Origin: Gp6-AA40 sp036274155 | Lineage (GTDB): Bacteria > Acidobacteriota > Vicinamibacteria > Vicinamibacterales > UBA2999 | Length of the DNA: 64,000 nucleotides | NCBI GenBank assembly: GCA_036274155.1 | Contig: DASUGH010000041.1 | Span: 69,025-133,024 of the forward strand | Reading direction: 5' to 3' | Part shown: positions 16,472-24,339 of the stretch, piece by piece | Layout of the letters: each line of letters starts with the position of its first letter | How positions within the stretch are numbered: the first letter of the stretch is position 1 | Notes under the pieces: generated by a model | The model's input: only the letters and a program-made list of their open reading frames with translations | Told to the model about the DNA's origin: nothing | The model's database searches: none | Translations under genes and position numbers: made by a program

Positions 16472-17638
16472 ATGGCACTTCATACCGACGTCTACGGCTA
16501 CCTCGTTCCTCGTCTGAGAAACCATCCGCACCTGTGGAAGGTCGCGAAAGAGGTCCACTCGCTTCCTGGCCTCGCTCGCCATTCCGTCGCTCGCGCCGTG
16601 CCACAACTGATTGGCCCGCAACCGCGAAAGCTCCACGTTGCGGTCACCGCGTACTGCAACTTGCGGTGCCTCGGCTGCCGATATGGGCGCGACTTCATGC
16701 CGAACTCACAGCTCGAATTACCGATGGTGCGCGAGCTGCTGGACGACGCGAAGGCGGCAGGCGTGGAGACGGCACGGCTGTACGGGGGCGAGCCGCTTCT
16801 CCATCCCGATCTTCCGAAGATGGTCGAGCACAGCGTCTCGCTGGGGTTACGGACCTACGTGACGACCAACGGCATCTTGTTGAAGGAGAAGATCGACGAC
16901 TTGTACAGCGCCGGACTGCGCGAGATCAGCATCGGGTTCTACGGCGTCGGCGCCGAATACGACCGCTACGTGCAGCGTCAGGCGCAGTTCGACAGGCTGG
17001 AGCGCGGCGTCTCGTATCTGAGGCACCGTTTCGGCCGGAAGGTGCAAGTCCATCTGAACTGGCTCCTCATGCGCCCTTCCTGCAACCTCGCGGCGCTCGG
17101 CCAGGCATACGATTTCGCGGAGAGATACGCCCTGTCGCTCAGGGTCGACCTGGTGCACTACTCACTGCCCTACTTCACCGAAGGTCCAGACCGGATGCTG
17201 CAGTTCCGCCCCGAGGATCAACGGCAGATCGAGGCGGTCGTGTCAGAGCTGATTCGTCTCAAACAGGAGCGTCCCGAGCGTATCTCTGACAGCCTTCGGC
17301 ATCTGCGCTCGATTCCCGACTGGCTTCTCAAAGGTCCGGACATGCGCGTGCCCTGCGATGCGTACCGGCTTCTCTGGGTGGGCGCCGACGGGACCACGCA
17401 GCTGTGCTATGTGACGTTTCGGCTCGGCAATCTGCACGAGATGCGGCTGCGAGACATGATGTTCACCAGGGCACACCGGCAGGCCGCACGCGACGCGTAT
17501 GCGCTCAACTGTCCGAACTGCCACTGCGACGCGTCGGATCGGATCAACAAGGACTTCTCCAGCCGGCTGAAGTACGGGACGCGGCAGCAATTCGAAAGCG
17601 AGAGCTACCGGTCTCCAATCGCGGTCGAATCGCTCTGA
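16472..17638 (+). CDS. Radical SAM protein with C-terminal cysteine cluster
   Basis: 388 aa. The radical SAM core starts at VAVTAYCNLRCLGCRYG with the CxxxCxxC motif for the catalytic 4Fe-4S cluster (about residues 64-71), followed by ARLYGGEPLLHPDL (GGEP motif) and VTTNGILL. The C-terminal part has further cysteines (VPCDAYRLLW, QLCYVTF, LNCPNCHCD) like the auxiliary-cluster regions of SPASM/twitch proteins. This points to modification of a peptide or other large substrate, but no precursor peptide was found nearby. The kinase-like gene begins 6 bp after its stop, so the two are probably translated from one mRNA. Confidence 0.85.
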   Translation: MALHTDVYGYLVPRLRNHPHLWKVAKEVHSLPGLARHSVARAVPQLIGPQPRKLHVAVTAYCNLRCLGCRYGRDFMPNSQLELPMVRELLDDAKAAGVETARLYGGEPLLHPDLPKMVEHSVSLGLRTYVTTNGILLKEKIDDLYSAGLREISIGFYGVGAEYDRYVQRQAQFDRLERGVSYLRHRFGRKVQVHLNWLLMRPSCNLAALGQAYDFAERYALSLRVDLVHYSLPYFTEGPDRMLQFRPEDQRQIEAVVSELIRLKQERPERISDSLRHLRSIPDWLLKGPDMRVPCDAYRLLWVGADGTTQLCYVTFRLGNLHEMRLRDMMFTRAHRQAARDAYALNCPNCHCDASDRINKDFSSRLKYGTRQQFESESYRSPIAVESL

Positions 17639-17644
17639 CCGTCG

Positions 17645-18610
17645 ATGCACGACCTCGGTGAGCGCTCCCTGGTTCTCTGCGCGCGGTTCTACTGGGTGAC
17701 GACGCGTCTCGTGGCGCGCTACCTCCTCCTGCCGATCGTGTTTCGATCCTGGCGCCGGAAGAAGGCCCGGCTTTCGTCGCCGGCGAGCCGGCGCACCCCG
17801 TTGGCCGAGCTTGGGCTCGACTCAGATCAGCTCAGCGCGGTGACCGCTCGCTTGCAGACGCAATCGCACGTGGTACTCGGCGAATTCGACCGCGACAGCC
17901 TGCTGCACCCTCACGTCGGACCACTCCCGGGCATACATGACGTGACCGACGAGTTTCAGCCGCGCCGCAACACGCGTCTGCAGCTCGTGGCAACGGCCGA
18001 TGGCGTCGGCGTCAGGAAGTACCACCAGAACCGGTGGCGTTTTCTGTGTGAACTTCGCGCCCTGCAGGCGCTGGAAGCGACCGATAGCCGCATCCCGTCC
18101 GTTCTCGACGCCGACTTCGAGCATCTGGCCATCACATCGACGTTCATTCCTGGCACGGTGCTCACCGAGAGGCTTGCGGCCCACTCACCCGGAGTACGCG
18201 ATCGCGACGTGCGGACGCTCGACGTTTATGAGGGGATCGGCGGACGCAGGCGTTGGCGGGCGCGAATCAAGGAAGGGAATCGCGTTCTTCATCGAGCGGT
18301 CCCACGCGATTTCGGTCGGCAGGTGCTCCACGAGCTGCAGCGGATTCACGCCGCGCGCGTGATCTGGGGCGACGTCAAGTTTGGCAACATCATCGTGGAT
18401 CGTCCCGCGCAAAGACCGTGGTTGCTCGATTTCGACTACGCTGGCCATCTTCCGCGTCTCTGGGAACCGTTGTTCCGAGCCTTGTGCCGCAGAGAGCTCG
18501 CGTATTTCGAGCTTCACTTCGGCAAGGACGCGCGCTGCGCCAACGGCGCATCCGATGGCGGCGGCGCGCAGCCGCTCGACGGCCTGCTCCGCCCAGGCAA
18601 CGCACCCTGA
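17645..18610 (+). CDS. Kinase-like protein of the LPS/Kdo-kinase or RIO type
   Basis: 321 aa. After a hydrophobic N-terminal stretch (residues 10-35) comes a divergent kinase fold: GVGVRKYHQNRWRFLCEL (putative ATP-lysine and helix C), IHAARVIWGDVKFGNIIVD (catalytic Asp and Asn) and PWLLDFDYAG (metal-binding Asp). Proteins of this type phosphorylate sugars of lipopolysaccharide or small molecules. The gene sits 6 bp behind the radical SAM gene. Its last ~30 residues (after YFELHFGK) are Gly/Asp-rich and lie where it overlaps the convergent methyltransferase gene, so the native C-terminus may be shorter. Confidence 0.65.
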   Translation: MHDLGERSLVLCARFYWVTTRLVARYLLLPIVFRSWRRKKARLSSPASRRTPLAELGLDSDQLSAVTARLQTQSHVVLGEFDRDSLLHPHVGPLPGIHDVTDEFQPRRNTRLQLVATADGVGVRKYHQNRWRFLCELRALQALEATDSRIPSVLDADFEHLAITSTFIPGTVLTERLAAHSPGVRDRDVRTLDVYEGIGGRRRWRARIKEGNRVLHRAVPRDFGRQVLHELQRIHAARVIWGDVKFGNIIVDRPAQRPWLLDFDYAGHLPRLWEPLFRALCRRELAYFELHFGKDARCANGASDGGGAQPLDGLLRPGNAP

Positions 18611-19740
18611 CGCGCGCCACGTGCAGGGTGTCCGGCCAGCACCGGGCGTGCGAAGCCAGCCAGCGCGTGAACAACCGTCCCGGGGTATCCGTTTTCCAGC
18701 ATGAGGTGCCTGAGATCGCGTGTCCTGGCGGGAAGGTTGCCGCGAATGCCGTCGTTCGCCTGCAGGATGAGGGCGGCGCCCATTCCGGCAGCCTTGCGGA
18801 CCACCGCCGCCATGTCCTGCCCGGGCAGATAGTAGAGTGAGCAGAACGCCGTCACGACGTCGAAGACGCCGAGATCCTGCTGCAGAAACACGCGCATGTC
18901 GCTGGTGAGGACCGTGAAGTCGTATGGATGCATGTCGCGCCAGGAGAGAATCTCTCCGTGAAGGCGGGCCGCATCGGCGATCTCTGGCGAGACTTCCACG
19001 CCGAGAACCCGACTCGCGCCAGCGCGAAGCATCATCAGCGAGAGCGCACCGTTGTTGCAGCCCAGATCGAGCACGCGCTTGCCCGCCACGAGCGGCGACA
19101 CCACCGGCAGGTTGCAGTATTCCCAGCGGCCGGTTCCACTGTCGGTCGATGCAACCTGTCCGACGACGAGGCCGTGGCCGAAATCGATCGGTGCGTAGTC
19201 GCGATACGCGTGGGGAAGCCGCGCTGTGATCGTCCTGAGTGCCGTACGCGCACGTTCCTCCGTCATCAGCTCGGCGTTGAAGCGGCGGTTGAACGCCACG
19301 CGGTCTGCGTCGCGTCCGGCGAAGTACGACGCGCTCCCCTGCCTGAATACACGCGCATCCGGGAGATGTGCGAACCGCAGGTCTCCGTCGACCTGAAGGA
19401 CATCATCGAAGCCCGCGGCCAGACCGGTGACGCCGGCGCGATGCGCTCGATCCAACAGCGGCAGAACGTCCGCTCCAGCGACGACGGCACGGACCGCACG
19501 CGTTCCGCGCGCCGCCAGTACGCCGATGGCCTCCAATTCCCCCGGCGACGGCCGCCGACTCGACACGCGGGCCGCGCCTGCAAAGAGTCGCCGGGCCGGA
19601 CGCGCGGCGCGCGGTCCCCACGCAAACCGATAGAGCGTCCACGGAGCAGCGACGCCCGTCACAAGGTAGCGGAAATAGCTCACGCCGCGGCGCCGTACGA
19701 CTGTGACAAGGCCCTTTGCCACCCGTCGAATCTCTTGCAT
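18514..19740 (-). CDS. SAM-dependent methyltransferase, unusual C-terminal tail
   Basis: 408 aa from ATG 19740; a TTG at 19770 would add ten residues but has no better signal. The Rossmann methyltransferase core lies in residues about 215-330: motif I VLDLGCNNGALSL, acidic end of strand 2 VLGVEVSPE, motif IV DVVTAFCSLYYL. The N-terminal ~170 aa have no clear domain. The last ~45 residues (from ARPVLAGH on) are Arg/Pro/Ser-rich, unlike the core, and overlap the convergent kinase-like gene by 97 bp; a small frameshift or recent loss of the stop is likely. Substrate unknown; perhaps it acts with the radical SAM and kinase pair. Confidence 0.75.
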   Translation of the reverse strand: MQEIRRVAKGLVTVVRRRGVSYFRYLVTGVAAPWTLYRFAWGPRAARPARRLFAGAARVSSRRPSPGELEAIGVLAARGTRAVRAVVAGADVLPLLDRAHRAGVTGLAAGFDDVLQVDGDLRFAHLPDARVFRQGSASYFAGRDADRVAFNRRFNAELMTEERARTALRTITARLPHAYRDYAPIDFGHGLVVGQVASTDSGTGRWEYCNLPVVSPLVAGKRVLDLGCNNGALSLMMLRAGASRVLGVEVSPEIADAARLHGEILSWRDMHPYDFTVLTSDMRVFLQQDLGVFDVVTAFCSLYYLPGQDMAAVVRKAAGMGAALILQANDGIRGNLPARTRDLRHLMLENGYPGTVVHALAGFARPVLAGHPARGARQGALPGRSRPSSGCAPPPSDAPLAQRASLPK

Positions 19741-19921
19741 CGCAGATACCGTCGGTGCCTGAGACCGCAATCCTCACACGGTTGGGCCTGGCCGGTATAG
19801 CGACCGTCCAGGGACGACCGGCGAAGGAGAGGGACATCCGCGCCGATAAAGACACAGGGGCGTGACGGGGTAGGATTGCTCGTCCTGGCACCAATTTTCA
19901 CGCCCGAAGAGACCCGCTGAC

Positions 19922-22084
19922 GTGCTCGTCTACGCGACCACCACCTTCATCGGCGCCTTCCTCATGTTCGCCCTCGAGCCGATGGTGGCGAAGATGCTGC
20001 TGCCAACGCTCGGCGGTACGCCCATGGTGTGGAACACCTGTGTCGTGTTCTTCCAGGCCGCCCTGCTCTGCGGCTATGCGTTCGCGCACGTGTTGCGGCG
20101 CCTCGCCACCCTTCGCGCCGCCGCCATTCTGCTGTTCCTGGCGGTCGTTGCCGGCTCGAGGCTGCCCATCGACTTCCCCCGCCCGCCGCAGGATCTCGAC
20201 CACGCGACGACGTGGCTGCTGCTGCAGCTGCTGCCGTCGCTCGGACCGGTCTTTTTCGTCCTGGCCGCCGCCGGACCGTCGGTGCAGACCTGGTTTTCAC
20301 GTACAGGGATCGCCGGCTCCGACAACCCGTATGTCCTTTACGCGGCGAGCAACGCCGGCAGCTTCGCGGCGCTGCTCGCCTATCCGGCACTCGTCGAACC
20401 GATCTTCAGGCTCGCGAGTCAGAAAACCCTCTGGAGCGCGGGCTACGCGCTGCTGATCGCCTGCATCGCGGTATCCGCCTGGCTCGCCGCTCGCGCAACG
20501 TCCCCGCCGGGTACCGCAGATGCCGCCGCCGTGGCCACCGCTTCGCCTGCGGCGCGCGACCGACTCGTCTGGTTCGTGCTGGCGTTCATCCCCTCGAGCG
20601 TCATGCTCGGGGTCACCACGTTCATCTCGACCGACGTGGCCGCGGTCCCATTGTTGTGGATTGGACCGCTGACCATTTATCTGTTGACGTTCGTGCTGGC
20701 ATTCAGCGGAGGCGGCACGCGGCTGACCGAGGTGGCATCACAACGAATGGCGCTGCCGTTGAGCGCCGTGCTGTTTCTGATGCTCGCCGGCATCAGCTTC
20801 CCAATCGGCCCGACGGTGGCGCTGCACTTCATCACCTTCTTCGCCGTTGCGATGACGTGCCACGGCATGCTCGCGAGCCGCCGGCCGCCCGCGGCGCGTC
20901 TGACCGAGTTCTATCTCTGGATCGGCGCCGCCGGGGTCGCTGGCGGACTCTTCAACACGCTCGTCGCGCCGGTGCTGTTCAGAACGCCGGTCGAGTACCC
21001 GCTGATGCTCCTCTGCGCCGCGGCAGTACCCGCGCTTGGCGCGAGGCAGATGCCGACCGCGAAGGACGGGATCCGTATCGCGCGCAACGCCGTCGCGCTC
21101 GGCGCCGTCGCAGTGATGGTTGTGATCGCAGCCGGCCACTGGCGGATCACAGGCGCCACCGCGCTCGTCGCCGGCGCCGGCACCGTCGTCGCGTTCTCCC
21201 GCAAGCGCGAGCCTCTGGCGTTCGCCAGTGCGTTCGCCGCCCTGTGGGCCGCGTCGTCGGTCCTGCCGGTGCAGGAGGCCCGGACCCTCGAGACCAGCCG
21301 CACGTTCTTCGGCGTGTATCACGTGATCGCCGACACGCACGGCCATCACTCGCTCTATCACGGCTCGACGCGGCACGGCATGCAGGCCGTCGACCCGCCC
21401 ACAGGCGAGCCGCTGACCTACTACCATCGCAGCGGCCCATTCGGCCAGGCGTTCTCGGCGCTGCCTGTCATGTCTTCGACGCCGCACGTCGCCGTCATCG
21501 GACTCGGCGCAGGCTCGCTGGCCGCGTACGCGCAGCCGCGGCAGCACTGGGTCTTTTACGAGATCGACCCCGAGATCGAGCGGATCGCCCGCCGGCCCGA
21601 CTACTTCACCTATCTCGAGCGATGCGGCGGCCGCTGCTCGGTCACCATCGGCGATGCGCGACTGTCGCTCTCCAGGCAGCCCGGCGTACGGTTCGGGCTG
21701 ATCGTGCTCGACGCCTTCAGCTCCGACGCCATCCCGGTGCACCTCGTGACCGCCGAGGCCATAGACGAATACCTCGCGCACCTCGATGACGACGGCGTGA
21801 TGATGTTTCACATCTCCAACCGCTACCTCGATTTGCAGCCTCTTCTCGCCGGACTCGGCGCCCACTCCGGATTGACGGCATTCGGCCAGCTGCAGGTCGT
21901 GGGCGGCACAGGTAATGACGGCCGCTCCAGCGCGCAGTGGGTGGCGCTCGCCCGCAACCCGCACACCCTCGAACCGCTCGCCCACGACGAGCGTTGGAAG
22001 CGCCTCGACACGAGCCGGCCCCCGGAACTGGTCTGGACCGACGACTACTCGAACATTCTCTCCGTGCTCAGAGTCTGGAGGTGA
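19922..22084 (+). CDS. Membrane-fused spermidine-synthase-like protein
   Basis: 720 aa from GTG 19922. Residues 1-455 hold about a dozen hydrophobic segments (MFS-like integral part, starting MLVYATTTFIGAFLMFALEP). Residues about 480-710 form a spermidine-synthase/methyltransferase fold: VAVIGLGAGSLAAYAQP (nucleotide motif), FYEIDPEIERIA, and LIVLDAFSSDAIPVHLVT in the usual aminopropyl-acceptor region. Fused proteins of this kind are widespread in Acidobacteriota and Proteobacteria; their product has not been firmly assigned, though aminopropyl transfer is expected. It is divergent from the methyltransferase gene with about 180 bp between starts. Confidence 0.85.
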   Translation: MLVYATTTFIGAFLMFALEPMVAKMLLPTLGGTPMVWNTCVVFFQAALLCGYAFAHVLRRLATLRAAAILLFLAVVAGSRLPIDFPRPPQDLDHATTWLLLQLLPSLGPVFFVLAAAGPSVQTWFSRTGIAGSDNPYVLYAASNAGSFAALLAYPALVEPIFRLASQKTLWSAGYALLIACIAVSAWLAARATSPPGTADAAAVATASPAARDRLVWFVLAFIPSSVMLGVTTFISTDVAAVPLLWIGPLTIYLLTFVLAFSGGGTRLTEVASQRMALPLSAVLFLMLAGISFPIGPTVALHFITFFAVAMTCHGMLASRRPPAARLTEFYLWIGAAGVAGGLFNTLVAPVLFRTPVEYPLMLLCAAAVPALGARQMPTAKDGIRIARNAVALGAVAVMVVIAAGHWRITGATALVAGAGTVVAFSRKREPLAFASAFAALWAASSVLPVQEARTLETSRTFFGVYHVIADTHGHHSLYHGSTRHGMQAVDPPTGEPLTYYHRSGPFGQAFSALPVMSSTPHVAVIGLGAGSLAAYAQPRQHWVFYEIDPEIERIARRPDYFTYLERCGGRCSVTIGDARLSLSRQPGVRFGLIVLDAFSSDAIPVHLVTAEAIDEYLAHLDDDGVMMFHISNRYLDLQPLLAGLGAHSGLTAFGQLQVVGGTGNDGRSSAQWVALARNPHTLEPLAHDERWKRLDTSRPPELVWTDDYSNILSVLRVWR

Positions 22085-22163
22085 TCGGCGGCGCGCGTTG
22101 GGACGATTGCCGGGAAGTGCCAACGTGTGAAAAGGCGCGACGCGTCCGCCACGAGCGGGCGAC

Positions 22164-22946
22164 ATGAGCAGACCCGCATCCACCGATACGCCGATCATGC
22201 AGGCTCGCCCGGCAGCCCTGACGATCCCGAGGACGAGCTCGTTCGTCATCGCTCTCCTGATCGCTTTCGTATTCGTCAGCGATGGGTCAGCCCAGATCAA
22301 ACTGCCAGACTGGCTCAGGAAAGTTCCGGTGGCGGGCATTTCGGAAGCCGAGGCCGGACAGGGGATCAAGGAAGCGCTCGCGCAGGGCGTGACCCGTGCG
22401 GTGTTCAACCTGCACAGGACCGATGGATTCTTCGGCAGCAACTTCTACAAGATGCTGCTGCCGCCCGACTCGAGGAAGGCGGAGGGCACGCTTCGCCGCA
22501 TCGGTCTCGGCGGTCAGGTCGACAAGGCCATCCTCGCGATCAACCGCGGCGCCGAGGATGCGGTGGGCACCGCGAGCCCCATCTTCACTCAGGCAATCAA
22601 GGACATGACCGTGACGGACGCGCTGGGCATCGTCAGGGGAAACAAGGATGGCGCGACCCAGTACTTTCGACAGAAGACCTCTGCCGATCTGATCGCCGCC
22701 TTTGCGCCGTCGGTGAGAGCGTCCCTCGAAAAGACACACGCGACGAAGTACTACGGCGACATCGCCAACAACTACAACCGCTTCCCGCTCGGGTCCGGGA
22801 AGATCGACCCCGACCTCACCTCCTATGTGGTGGGAAAGGCCGTCGACGCGCTGTTCGATCAGATCGCCAGAGAAGAGGCGAACATCCGCGCCAACCCCGT
22901 GGCGAGAACGACGGATATCCTCAAGAAAGTCTTCGGCGGCGGGTAA
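22164..22946 (+). CDS. DUF4197 family exported protein
   Basis: 260 aa from ATG 22164; ATG 22197 would also leave an intact signal peptide. A hydrophobic segment (residues 27-42) ends near DGSAQ. The mature protein matches DUF4197: ISEAEAGQGIKEALAQGV, TDGFFGSNFYKMLLP, FTQAIKDMTVTDALGIVRG, TQYFRQKT and a conserved C-terminus (SYVVGKAVDALFDQIAREE). It is an all-helical periplasmic protein with no known activity. It is followed after 68 bp by another exported protein gene on the same strand. Confidence 0.85.
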   Translation: MSRPASTDTPIMQARPAALTIPRTSSFVIALLIAFVFVSDGSAQIKLPDWLRKVPVAGISEAEAGQGIKEALAQGVTRAVFNLHRTDGFFGSNFYKMLLPPDSRKAEGTLRRIGLGGQVDKAILAINRGAEDAVGTASPIFTQAIKDMTVTDALGIVRGNKDGATQYFRQKTSADLIAAFAPSVRASLEKTHATKYYGDIANNYNRFPLGSGKIDPDLTSYVVGKAVDALFDQIAREEANIRANPVARTTDILKKVFGGG

Positions 22947-23014
22947 TCCACACGTCGGCGTACATTTTTCCATCGGCGGCATCGGCTGGAGCGCGCCGTG
23001 CCGATAATACCTGC

Positions 23015-24211
23015 ATGCTGCTGCCCACTCGCCTCGACGTACGCTTCGGGCTCCTGGCCTGCGGCGTGGCCATCGCAGTCGTGCTCGCTGGAACCGTGGC
23101 TCGAGCCGACGCCGATCAGGCGAAACAGTCGCGATCGTTCGGTCCTGACCGCTGTGGTCCGATCGACCCGACTTACGTCCAGGTGACGAACGCAACCGGC
23201 GGACAGCCTCTTCCCCTCGCCCCCAGCGAGGTCGGCGCCACTGCCCCGCTCATGGCGGCATCCTTCGGCGCTGAGACGGTGTTCTGGGCCTCGGCACGGC
23301 TCGCGTCGAGCGAGCAGACCATCACGATACCGGTGGACGGCGTGACCTCGCGCATCGCGTTCGTCCTGTCGACGGACGGCTCGATTACGGAGATGTCGAT
23401 CGCCCGTCCGGGTGAGAGGGCCCTCGCTGCTGGCGCCGGCGTCAAACCGATCCTCTTCGGGTGCGTGCGCGGCGTCGAAGTGGAGCGCCCGATGGCCGGC
23501 GAGTGGCAGCTCAAGGTGGCCGGCACCGGCACTTACTGGCTGGTCGTCCATGCGAAGAGCGCACTTGGACTGGACGATGCGAACTTCGTGCAGGTGACGG
23601 GACGGCCCGGGCACGAAGGGCTCTTCGACATTCCGGGACAACCTGTCGCCGGGCGCCCGGCGACGCTGCGCGCGCGCATCACCCGAGAGGAGGTGAGCGA
23701 CGCCACGTTCGACCTCGTGTCGATGGACGGGTCACACATCCAGGCCGCCGCCCTCTCTCCAGCGAGCGCGAACAGCATCGAGGAGGAGTACGTGGGCGAA
23801 ATCGCCCGCCTGCCCAACGTGCCGTTCCGCGTGCGTGTCAGCGGGCGAGACAGGACCGGCGCTTCCTATCAGCGCGTCTCGGGCGCCGCCTTTCACGCCG
23901 CGACGCTGGAAGTCATTGCGCCACAGACTGCCGCGCTGGTTCGCGGACAGCAGACACCGGTGACCGTGAGCGTAAGAAACGTCGGCGCGCCTGCGGACAT
24001 GCAGATCGTCGCCGTCCTCGGCGCGGCGGTGCTGCGCGTCGAGCCAGCAAATCTCCGGCTGGGGACCAACGAGTCGCGAAACGTCACGGTATGGGCCAAC
24101 ATTCCGGCCAACTCCACATCGCCGGCCGAAGAGATCGTCGTCACCGCCGAGAGCCCTGCCGATCCGGCGGCGTCGAACAGCGCAGTCGTCAAAGCGATAG
24201 TCGACCGTTGA
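23015..24211 (+). CDS. Exported protein resembling the module after the VWA domain of hemicentins
   Basis: 398 aa from ATG 23015 (MLLPTRLDVRFGLLACGVA); the open frame before it only overlaps the DUF4197 gene. After a signal peptide come a Cys-containing segment, a beta-rich domain with SEWQL-type strands (MAGEWQLKVAGTGTYWLVV) and the phrase GRPGHEGLFDIPGQPVAGRP, then an Ig-like region with VPFRVRVSGRDRTGASYQRV. This order recalls the region following the VWA domain in animal hemicentins and VWA7 proteins. No VWA domain is present here. The last 90 aa look like a CARDB-type Ig domain. This is homology by eye, of moderate certainty. Confidence 0.6.
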   Translation: MLLPTRLDVRFGLLACGVAIAVVLAGTVARADADQAKQSRSFGPDRCGPIDPTYVQVTNATGGQPLPLAPSEVGATAPLMAASFGAETVFWASARLASSEQTITIPVDGVTSRIAFVLSTDGSITEMSIARPGERALAAGAGVKPILFGCVRGVEVERPMAGEWQLKVAGTGTYWLVVHAKSALGLDDANFVQVTGRPGHEGLFDIPGQPVAGRPATLRARITREEVSDATFDLVSMDGSHIQAAALSPASANSIEEEYVGEIARLPNVPFRVRVSGRDRTGASYQRVSGAAFHAATLEVIAPQTAALVRGQQTPVTVSVRNVGAPADMQIVAVLGAAVLRVEPANLRLGTNESRNVTVWANIPANSTSPAEEIVVTAESPADPAASNSAVVKAIVDR

Positions 24212-24230
24212 TTCACCCTCGCCGCTGCAT

Positions 24231-24284
24231 TCGCAGAACCGGGCTTCAGCTCGGTTCGACCTGTCGTCGCAGAACCGGGCGAAC
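24231..24284 (-). repeat. Hairpin repeat, inverted copy plus a partial copy
   Basis: TCGCAGAACCGGGCTTCAG, continuing CTCGGTT (24231-24256), is the reverse complement of the 1.9-kb repeat unit with one mismatch. A second, truncated copy (CGCAGAACCGGGCGAAC) ends near 24284. They occupy the gap between the hemicentin-like gene and the DUF5916 gene. Confidence 0.8.
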
Positions 24285-24339
24285 AAACGACGTAAAAACA
24301 ACCGCCGCCGATGTCACGTCTTATGGTGCGGCAGATGTC

